From CAZXVW01 sp964644025 (GTDB lineage Bacteria > Acidobacteriota > Terriglobia > Bryobacterales > Bryobacteraceae): DNA of 12,775 nt. The stretch spans positions 1 to 12,775 of the forward strand of contig CAZXVW010000130.1 in NCBI GenBank assembly GCA_964644025.1, written 5' to 3'. Under the pieces are notes generated by a model, which saw only the letters and a program-made list of their open reading frames with translations, made no database searches and had not been told where the DNA came from. Both the position numbers and the translations under genes were made by a program. This document shows, piece by piece, positions 7,279 through 12,775 of this stretch (positions are counted from its first letter, which is position 1; the number at the start of each line of letters is the position of its first letter).

Positions 7279-7447
7279 GACACGGGGCCGCTGATCCGAA
7301 GGTGTGTAGCCCGCCGCCGCGCACCGAAGCCGTGGCTGACCGGAGGAAACGGTTACACTGGTAATCTATTTCCCTCGGAGCGAATTCCCGCGCCCGGTGA
7401 AGGCGACGTGACCGAGGGTCGGGAGCGACATAGGGAGGAGTATTGAC
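7279..7447 (+). promoter_or_regulatory. Intergenic region upstream of the oxidoreductase, with a strong ribosome site
   Basis: This gene-free stretch carries the probable promoter of the plus-strand oxidoreductase. Weak -10 candidates are TACACT and TAATCT within 7350-7370, without a convincing -35. A strong Shine-Dalgarno (AGGGAGGAG, 7432-7440) lies 7 bases before the ATG at 7448 and fixes that start. If the AbiE-like module is an insertion, the minus strand of this region may also hold the former rlmB promoter, now cut off. Confidence 0.45.
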
Positions 7448-8932
7448 ATGAAGCAGCGAGAAAGCCGGAGAAACTTCATCCGGACCGCAACGGCCATGGC
7501 GCCGCTGGCAGCGGCCTCGGCGCGGCGCGTCCAAGGCGCTAACGACATCATCAACCTGGCCGTCATCGGCTTGGGCGGGAACGGTCAGGGGCACCTGCGG
7601 GGTCTGGATGCCTTGCGCAATCAGGCGAAGGTGGTGGCTGTATGCGACATCTACAAGCCCCGGCTGGAGAAAGGCGTGCAGATGACCGGGGCCAAGGGCT
7701 ACCACGACTACCACGATCTGCTGGCCGACTCCCGCGTCGATGCGGTCATCATCTCCACGCCGGATCACTGGCACGCCCAGATGGCGATCGACGCGATGCG
7801 CGCCGGCAAGGATGTGGACGTTGAAAAGCCGATGGCGCTCACCATCGAAGAGGCGCGCCGCATGGTCGAGGTGGCGAAGGAAACCGGACGCGTGCTGGCG
7901 GTGGACAGCGAGCACACCGCGCACGGCATCTGGAAGCCCGCCCGGGCGGCGGTCCACGGCGGCGTGCTGGGCAAACTCCTCTGGAGCCAGACCAGCCGGA
8001 GCCGCAACTCAACCACCCCGCCCTGGAATTACTCGATCGACGAAGACGCCTCGCCGGCGAACCTGGACTGGGAGCGGTGGCTCGGTGCGGCGCCTAAGCA
8101 CCCCTTTGACCCGGAGCGGTTCTTCCGCTGGCGGCGCTACTGGGAGTATTCCGGCGGCATTGCCACGGACCTGTATTTTCACCACGTGGCCCCGCTCATC
8201 AAGGTCACCGGCCCGGAGTTTCCCGTGCGCGCGGTGGGCTCGGGCGGCAATTGGCTTTATCGCACCGACGTGCTGGAGGTGCCCGACACCTTCATCATGA
8301 CGCTCGACTTTCCGGGCAAGCACACCATGGTGGTCGGCGGCTCGCTGGCAAATTCGCTGGAGTTGCCGATCGCGATCCGCGGCCACGAGGCCAATATCGT
8401 CTTTCACGGGCCGGACCAGCGGCGGCCGTCCTATTTAACGATCGAGCCGGAAGCGCAGTTCGCCGACGCGGTCCGCGAAAAAGTTCGGCGGCTCGGCCTG
8501 GAAGGCAAGTGGATCGGCGGCCGGAGCGAGGAGGCGTCACGGTTCAGATCACTGCCCCGGGCGCGCCAGGAGCAGATGATCGCCAATGTGCTCGGCGAGG
8601 CCGAGGTGAAAGCCGCTTACGAAGCGGCCGTGAAGAAATCGCCCTCGCTGGCCACGAACCCCGAAGAGCGCATCGCTTATTTTGCCAGGATCTTTGGCCG
8701 CCGGGCGCGCGGGCGCGCTGGGCGCGCCGTTTTCCGGATTGACTCGCCGCCGGCCGAGAGCTTCGCCGAAAACTTCCTGCGGTGCATCCGGACGCGCGAA
8801 AAGCCGGTGCTTGACGGCGAACTTGGCTACATGGTCCAGGTAGCGGTCGATTTGCCGGTTCAGTCCTACCGTAAGAACAAGGTCATGTTTTTCGATCCGG
8901 CCTCGGGCCGCGTCGCCGACCAGCCTTTCTAG
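7448..8932 (+). CDS. Gfo/Idh/MocA-family oxidoreductase with Tat signal
   Basis: These are NAD(P)-dependent dehydrogenases or epimerases acting on sugars, inositols and related compounds. The 494-residue product begins with a twin-arginine motif (SRRNFIRTA, 6-14) and a short hydrophobic Ala-rich stretch, suggesting folded export by the Tat pathway with its cofactor bound. The nucleotide-binding fold follows (NLAVIGLGGNGQGH, 36-49, then AVCDIYKPR). The conserved EKPMAL block (126-131) supplies the family lysine, and a C-terminal substrate domain includes GGIATDLYFHHVAPL (236-250). Its length exceeds typical 330-400 residue members, matching the long secreted subgroup common in Acidobacteria and Planctomycetes. 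The substrate is unknown. The TAG stop shares the palindrome CTAG with the convergent ATP-grasp gene. Confidence 0.9.
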   Translation: MKQRESRRNFIRTATAMAPLAAASARRVQGANDIINLAVIGLGGNGQGHLRGLDALRNQAKVVAVCDIYKPRLEKGVQMTGAKGYHDYHDLLADSRVDAVIISTPDHWHAQMAIDAMRAGKDVDVEKPMALTIEEARRMVEVAKETGRVLAVDSEHTAHGIWKPARAAVHGGVLGKLLWSQTSRSRNSTTPPWNYSIDEDASPANLDWERWLGAAPKHPFDPERFFRWRRYWEYSGGIATDLYFHHVAPLIKVTGPEFPVRAVGSGGNWLYRTDVLEVPDTFIMTLDFPGKHTMVVGGSLANSLELPIAIRGHEANIVFHGPDQRRPSYLTIEPEAQFADAVREKVRRLGLEGKWIGGRSEEASRFRSLPRARQEQMIANVLGEAEVKAAYEAAVKKSPSLATNPEERIAYFARIFGRRARGRAGRAVFRIDSPPAESFAENFLRCIRTREKPVLDGELGYMVQVAVDLPVQSYRKNKVMFFDPASGRVADQPF

Positions 8933-10013
8933 GAAGAGCCCTCGCGCCCGGCCTCGGGATGCGGGGTCGGCGTTTGTGAAAGCGGCTGGAGGTCGAAGTT
9001 TTGGTGAACGGCCGTCGCGGCGTCCCGGGCCCGCTGGGTCAATTTCGATAACGAAGGCTCCAGCGCCGGCCGCCGGCTGATGATGCGGGCCAGGGGAACG
9101 CCTGGGCACACGCGGGTCCCTGGGCGTGGGATCGCGGAAGTGCCAGGAACTCGCCTTCATCGCCGGCCTCGCGGAGAATGATGCCCTCGCGGAGATAGGC
9201 GAGGCTTCCGGCTTCCTGATAAACCCCCGGCAGGACCTCGCCGGTCACTCCGGTCCACACCGGGGCCCGGGAATGAAGCACCATCTGGGAACACGTAATC
9301 CGGGTGCGGAATTCATCTTCGTGGCCCAGCAGCTCCGTTTCACCGAAGGCGCCGGTTTTGTGAGCCAGTTCGGCCACGGCCAGCGGTAGGCGTCCCGCTT
9401 CCAGCTCCGCCTGCGGGGAAAGCAGCGTGGACCCTTGCCAGCGCGGATTCAGATCCACCGCGTAGGCGCCGCCGGTTTCCGCCTCCAGCACGAAGTCCAG
9501 CCCATACAGGCCGCGATAGCCCAGCCCGGACAACCACCGGCCAACCCGGATGGTCTGGCCCCGAACCTCTTCAATCGTTTCCGCCGGAAGCAAGCGCGTG
9601 GCGGCGAAGTCGTTTCCGCAGTAACCACCGTGCCCCGCGCCGAGCTCGTCCAGGCCGGTCAACTGGAGGCTGGGATAGCCGGTCACGGCGCGGCTCGAGG
9701 TGGCGATGGCGTTGATGTTGACCGAGACGTCGCCGAGGAACGGCGCGACCCAGAGCAGCGCCTTGCCGAAGCGGACCCCGGCTGCGATGAAGTCTGCCTC
9801 GGAGCGAACGAAGACGGTCCCGTTGCCGCCGGCGCCTTCGGGGAGTCGAACCACGAAAGCCGCGCCGAACTCGGAAGCCAGCTCCGAGTAACGGCGCCCG
9901 GCAAGCCGGATCCAGCGGCCCAGGAATAGAGACGCAGGATTCAGCACCACAGCGCCTCGCCGGCTTACGAATGAGCGACTGAGGGCGAGGCGCGGAACCC
10001 GAGTTTGGAGCAT
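8929..10013 (-). CDS. ATP-grasp ligase-like protein, apparently frameshifted near the C-terminus
   Basis: ATP-grasp enzymes join a carboxylate to an amine through an acylphosphate. From the ATG at 10013, preceded by GGGGGAG nine bases upstream, the reading shows LPEGAGGNGTVFV (58-70, glycine-rich ATP loop) and GLDFVLE...AVDLNPRWQGS (171-195, metal- and ATP-binding end of the fold). The uninterrupted frame stops at 9039 after a low-quality tail (SHAQGPACAQAFPW...). Near 9131 the reading can shift one base into a frame that continues IPRPGTRVCPGVPLARIIS and stops at 8929. That continuation looks like a genuine ATP-grasp tail and ends on the shared CTAG. It is therefore annotated across both frames; a one-base deletion or a sequencing error would explain the break. 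The region ahead of the ATP loop is short (about 55 residues). The start overlaps the upstream Mur ligase gene by 49 bases. Substrate unknown. Confidence 0.7.
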
Positions 10014-11248
10014 CCATCACAACTCCCCCGGTAGCCGCACGGCATCCGCCAGCATTCGATCTGCCCGAGTTGGGCGAAGTAGAGCCGGGCGAGGTGGTCG
10101 CTGGAGCGGCCCCGAAGCAACGCCGGATCTCCGGGGCCGAGCTCCTGTTTCAGGAATTCGGCTGCCGAGGCGAGCGTCGGGAAACTCCGGACCGCTTCCG
10201 GCGGCATGCCGAGCCGAAGCGCCTGCTTGGCCGTGAAACCGCTCTTGCTGCCCACGAAGACAACCAGCTCCGCCGCTTGCTGCGCCAGCGCCGCGATGTG
10301 CCGGTGCCGGTGGCGATAGTGTGTCCCGAAGTCGGAACAGTCGCTGATCACCAGAACCCGCCGCACGCCCTGGGCGTCCCGTAAGACCGCGCACGCCGGC
10401 TCCAGCGAATCGATGCTGCCGTTATAGTCGTCGCGGAGCATGACCGCGCCGCCTGGCAGCGGAGCCGGTTGCATGCGGCCCGGAAAGGGCGGGACGTTGC
10501 CAAGAGCCGCGGCCGCCTGGGCCAGCCCCACTCCGCAAGCCGTGGCTGCCGCCGCCGCTCCCGCCACCGCCGGGGTCCAGTGCGTGCCCACCAGTTGGGT
10601 GTGAACCACGTGCGATTCCCCGCCGCTGCAAAGCCGGAAGGTCAACCGCGAGGGCCACACCGAGGAAGCCTCCTCCACCCAGACGTCGAACTCCGGCGAG
10701 GAGCCGAACCGGAGAAGCCGCCCGCGCACCAGCGACGCCATCGCGGCCACCCGTTCATCTTCGCCGTTGAGCACGGCAATCCCATCACGCCGGAGAAACC
10801 GTAACAAGTTCGCCTTGTCAGCGGCTGTCCGCTCCAGCGACTGAAACTCCCGGGTGTGCGTGCGGGCCACGCGCAGAATGACGGCGACGTCCGGCCGGAT
10901 CAGAAAAGCGCCCCGGACCAGATTCCCCGGGCGGTCCGTGCCGATCTCGACGACCACGTAGCGGTGCCACGGGCGGGCGCGGAGAATGGTGCGGGGGACC
11001 CCCCGGCGGCCGTTATCGTTTCCAAGGGTTTTCACCGTCGGCCCGGCCGAGGCCAGAATGGCCGCCAGGCATTCCTTGCTGGTCGTCTTGCCCAGGCTGC
11101 CGGTAATGGCGATGAAGGTCGTTCGGAATAGAACAGTCCGCCAGAGAAACGCCGCGCCGCAGACAAAAAGATTGTAAATGCTCCAGAACCGGTGGGCCAA
11201 CTGTTCCGGGATCGGCAGCCGGCGCAATAGGGTTCCTGGCGCTCGCAT
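9965..11248 (-). CDS. Mur ligase-like (MurF-related) amide ligase with C-terminal cysteine motif
   Basis: Mur ligases use ATP to add an amino acid or dipeptide to a carboxylate. The 427-residue product has a short hydrophobic N-terminal segment (about 24-41), then the P-loop GSLGKTTSKE (50-59) and NDNGRRGVP (77-85). Next come the catalytic EIGTDRPGNL block, HTREFQSLERTAADKANLL (131-149) whose Lys145 matches the carbamylated lysine, and FPGRMQP and DDYNGSIDS (273-281) as in MurF. It lacks the separate MurF N-terminal UDP-sugar domain, so it is probably not the cell-wall MurF itself. The C-terminus carries CWRMPCGYRGSCDGC (399-413), four cysteines that could bind zinc or an Fe-S cluster. It overlaps and precedes an ATP-grasp gene, recalling cyanophycin synthetase, where both activities are fused. 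The product of the pair cannot be named from sequence. Confidence 0.82.
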   Translation of the reverse strand: MRAPGTLLRRLPIPEQLAHRFWSIYNLFVCGAAFLWRTVLFRTTFIAITGSLGKTTSKECLAAILASAGPTVKTLGNDNGRRGVPRTILRARPWHRYVVVEIGTDRPGNLVRGAFLIRPDVAVILRVARTHTREFQSLERTAADKANLLRFLRRDGIAVLNGEDERVAAMASLVRGRLLRFGSSPEFDVWVEEASSVWPSRLTFRLCSGGESHVVHTQLVGTHWTPAVAGAAAAATACGVGLAQAAAALGNVPPFPGRMQPAPLPGGAVMLRDDYNGSIDSLEPACAVLRDAQGVRRVLVISDCSDFGTHYRHRHRHIAALAQQAAELVVFVGSKSGFTAKQALRLGMPPEAVRSFPTLASAAEFLKQELGPGDPALLRGRSSDHLARLYFAQLGQIECWRMPCGYRGSCDGCSKLGFRASPSVAHS

Positions 11249-11270
11249 GCCGAGTATTATCCCACGCGCA
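11249..11270 (-). promoter_or_regulatory. Possible -10 element immediately upstream of the Mur ligase-like gene
   Basis: On the minus strand GATAAT lies only seven bases before the ATG at 11248 (GGGATAATACTCGGC then ATG). No Shine-Dalgarno is present, and no good -35 is visible at 17 bases. If real, transcription would begin at or next to the start codon, giving a leaderless or nearly leaderless mRNA. This rests on one hexamer and is tentative. Confidence 0.25.
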
Positions 11271-11291
11271 TCACCGCCGCCGAACGCGTGT

Positions 11292-11322
11292 TAGTCGGGC
11301 CGGCCGGATTGAACCGGCGACC
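11292..11322 (-). pseudogene. Degenerate tRNA 3'-end-like remnant (T-arm plus acceptor strand)
   Basis: Read on the minus strand, GGTC is followed by a perfect 5-bp stem GCCGG/CCGGC enclosing TTCAAT. Then come seven acceptor-like bases CGGCCCG, an A in the discriminator position and CTA where CCA would stand. The loop has six bases rather than seven, and no matching D-arm, anticodon arm or 5' acceptor strand is visible upstream. It is therefore at most a decayed 3' fragment, of the sort left where elements integrate at tRNA genes. Chance resemblance in GC-rich sequence is possible. Confidence 0.3.
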
Positions 11323-11449
11323 TTGTATCTTCCGGCCGGCGGGTATTTCCATGGCTGGAGGCGGCGCGTGTGGCAAACGGCGGCGCCACTGGAGAACTAC
11401 AATAGGTGTCGCGGGTTTCTCTACCTGTGTGGGCGCCCGCTGAAAGTAT

Positions 11450-12175
11450 ATGCTGAAGTCGATGAAGAGAACAAGGTTGCATTTTGTACTGCCGGTACTC
11501 CTGGCGAGCTGTTTGGTGATTCCGGCGGCGGGCCAGCAAAAGAAAGTGCCGCCTGTGTTTCAGGAGATCCCCGACGAGCCCGGCCTGCCGCGAGTCCTGG
11601 TGATTGGAGACTCCATTTCGATCGGCTACACGCTGCCGCTGCGAGAAGCCCTGAAGGGAGTGGCGAATCTTCATCGGGCCCCGGAAAATTGTGCGTCCAC
11701 CTGGCACGGTCTTGACAAGCTCGATGCGTGGCTCGGCGACGGCCACTGGGATGTCATCCATTTCAATTGGGGCCTGCACGATCTGAAGTACATTGACGAG
11801 AAGGGGAGGCTCTGCCCGCCACCCCGCGGCAAGCAAGTTACGACGATTGACCAGTACGAGGCAAACCTGGACCGGCTGGTAACACGCCTGGAACGAAGCG
11901 GCGCCACGCTCATCTGGGCGGCCACCACGCCGGTGCCGCCGGGGGCTCGCGGCCGTTTTCCCGGCGACGACGACAAGTATAATTACGTTGCCGCGCGGGT
12001 GATGAAAGAGCACGGCGTGGCGGTTGACGACCTGTACGCCTTCGTTCGGTCCCGCCGCATTCCTCATGCCCGCCCTGGAGATGTGCATTTCACCAAGGAA
12101 GGTTCCGTCATGCTCGCCGGGAAGGTGGCGGCGGTAATTCAGGAAGCCCTCAAGAAACGGAAGCAGGGCCCCTGA
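11450..12175 (+). CDS. Secreted SGNH/GDSL-family hydrolase
   Basis: SGNH hydrolases cleave esters, commonly acetyl groups on polysaccharides or lipids, with a Ser-Asp-His triad. The 241-residue product begins with a hydrophobic export signal (about 11-27). LASC at 18-21 fits a lipobox, so the protein might be a lipoprotein, although cleavage after AAG at 28 is also possible. VLVIGDSIS (49-57) carries the nucleophile Ser55, FNWGLHD (105-111) is the Asn-containing block III, and DVHF (211-214) supplies the catalytic Asp211 and His213. The ATG at 11450 is used; a second ATG at 11462 is an equally good start for the signal peptide, and neither has a strong ribosome site. A TACAAT at 11398-11403 might be the -10 element. 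It stands alone between a tRNA-like remnant and a truncated asparaginase gene. Substrate unknown. Confidence 0.88.
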   Translation: MLKSMKRTRLHFVLPVLLASCLVIPAAGQQKKVPPVFQEIPDEPGLPRVLVIGDSISIGYTLPLREALKGVANLHRAPENCASTWHGLDKLDAWLGDGHWDVIHFNWGLHDLKYIDEKGRLCPPPRGKQVTTIDQYEANLDRLVTRLERSGATLIWAATTPVPPGARGRFPGDDDKYNYVAARVMKEHGVAVDDLYAFVRSRRIPHARPGDVHFTKEGSVMLAGKVAAVIQEALKKRKQGP

Positions 12176-12223
12176 GGGTTTGACCACTCGGTGCAGAAGC
12201 TTCGAGCGTCCCCCAAACGGGGC

Positions 12224-12514
12224 TCAGCCTTTCCGGTCCAGCAAGTAAACGCAGGCGTCAAGCTCGACAACACCGTCTTCATTGGGTAAGCCGCCGTAGC
12301 CCACCGTAGCGGCCCTCGGGTCCTCCCCCACAAGATTGACGCCGGCGATCGCGGCGTCCAGCGTGTCCCCGCCGGCCTTCAGGATTTCCACTGCTTTGCT
12401 GCAGCACTGCAATCCGTTGGCGCTCGCGACAACGATGTTTCGGGAGGGCGCCAGCGGGAGGGCAGGCGTGGCCGGGGCGGCCGAACCGAGGATCCACTTC
12501 CGTCTGCTCAGCAT
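12224..12514 (-). pseudogene. Glycosylasparaginase (N4-(beta-N-acetylglucosaminyl)-L-asparaginase), 3'-truncated
   Basis: The intact enzyme is an N-terminal nucleophile hydrolase that splits the GlcNAc-Asn bond of glycopeptides. Only 96 residues remain. A Tat-like signal (SRRKWILGSAA) is followed by IVVASANG, AVEILKAGGDTLDAAIAGVN and VGYGGLPNEDGVVELDACV, which match the beginning of the family closely. The reading then departs into YLLDRKG and stops, where full proteins of roughly 300 or more residues would continue. The catalytic Thr and the whole small subunit are missing, so this cannot be an active enzyme. The ATG at 12514 lies 7 bases after the stop of the upstream glycosidase-like gene, so the pair was probably an operon. 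The break point is near 12246, close to the convergent SGNH gene. Confidence 0.82.
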
Positions 12515-12521
12515 GAACTCA

Positions 12522-12775
12522 TCACTCCCCGACGACGCTTGCCAGGCTTGTCGTGGAGGGAGCGGCAGACGCGCCGCTGCCCGGCTTCGCTTCCAGCGGG
12601 CGGGTCGGCTTTCTTGTTGCCGAACGGGCCCCTTCCTGAAGTCTGAGGTTACCATCGAGGTGGTAGGAACGGCCGGCTTCGGTCCGCAGTTCAATTTCCT
12701 TCTTCCCGTAGCGCACCTTCCACGGCTTACCGAGCCGGGAATGGATGACGGCTGAGACGAGTCTGCCGCCACGCC
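12522..12775 (-). CDS. C-terminal end of a glycoside hydrolase-like protein (possibly GH95), partial
   Basis: The frame enters from the right edge and ends in TGA at 12522. About 84 codons are visible, reading from GGRLVSAVIHSRLGKPWKVR through YGKKEIELRTEAG and SYHLDGNLRLQ, then a low-complexity Ala/Ser/Thr/Pro-rich tail. The first part resembles the C-terminal beta domain of GH95 alpha-L-fucosidase-type enzymes, where a similar 'S.LG.P..vrYG.k..el.t.aG..Y.ld' pattern occurs. That identification rests on recall of a short region, so it is tentative. It lies immediately upstream of the truncated glycosylasparaginase gene, consistent with a glycan or glycopeptide degradation operon. Confidence 0.45.
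   Translation of the reverse strand, partial: RGGRLVSAVIHSRLGKPWKVRYGKKEIELRTEAGRSYHLDGNLRLQEGARSATRKPTRPLEAKPGSGASAAPSTTSLASVVGE

Noticed and set aside
11292..11380. A complete tRNA gene on the minus strand
   Set aside because: Only the T-arm and acceptor 3' strand can be drawn; the T-loop is one base short, CCA is replaced by CTA, and no D-arm, anticodon arm or 5' acceptor strand is found.
11291..12187. A 298-codon open frame on the minus strand opposite the SGNH hydrolase gene
   Set aside because: Its translation shows no family features, while the plus-strand reading has a signal peptide and all SGNH blocks. High GC produces such antisense frames.
12205..12235. Possible terminator hairpin (CCCC-CAAAC-GGGG) between the SGNH gene and the asparaginase remnant
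   Set aside because: The stem is only about four to five pairs and no T-run follows on either strand, so a rho-independent terminator is not supported.

Overview
The window looks like a GC-rich bacterial chromosome segment. The gene content suggests an acidobacterium, possibly a Solibacter/Bryobacter relative: a Tat-exported Gfo/Idh/MocA dehydrogenase, a secreted SGNH hydrolase, a glycosidase tail and a glycosylasparaginase fragment. That placement is inference from gene flavour; no rRNA or phylogenetic marker was compared.

Positions 1-5019 (minus strand) hold a tightly packed cluster transcribed rlmB -> ggt -> TIM-barrel sugar isomerase -> asnS -> arginase (arginase runs off the left edge). 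Gaps are 0 to 37 bases, so it is probably one transcript, although the products belong to different pathways: rRNA methylation, glutathione/gamma-glutamyl turnover, tRNA charging and arginine degradation.

Positions 5057-7197 hold a two-gene type IV toxin-antitoxin-like module, an AbiEi-family antitoxin followed by an AbiEii-family nucleotidyltransferase. It sits exactly between two direct copies (about 81 bp, 2 mismatches, 66 bp perfect) of the 5' end of rlmB. One copy is the working start of rlmB (4976-5056). The other (7198-7278) is a dead 13-codon stub on the far side of the module. The simplest reading is that the module inserted at the start of rlmB, rebuilt the gene's 5' end and left the native promoter side behind. 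No integrase is visible. This is the most striking structure in the window.

Positions 7279-8932 hold an intergenic region and a plus-strand Tat-signal Gfo/Idh/MocA oxidoreductase. It converges with, and shares the palindromic stop CTAG with, a minus-strand pair: a Mur-ligase-like amide ligase (9965-11248) followed by an ATP-grasp ligase (8929-10013). The pair resembles a split cyanophycin-synthetase-type peptide ligase system. The Mur protein lacks the MurF N-terminal domain and ends in a four-cysteine motif. The ATP-grasp gene carries an apparent one-base frameshift close to its C-terminus.

Positions 11249-12775 hold a short intergenic region with a degenerate tRNA 3'-end-like sequence, a plus-strand secreted SGNH/GDSL hydrolase, and a minus-strand operon tail. 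That tail consists of the C-terminus of a glycoside hydrolase (GH95-like, tentative) and a glycosylasparaginase cut down to its first 96 residues. No CRISPR array, rRNA, intact tRNA, transposase or integrase was seen.
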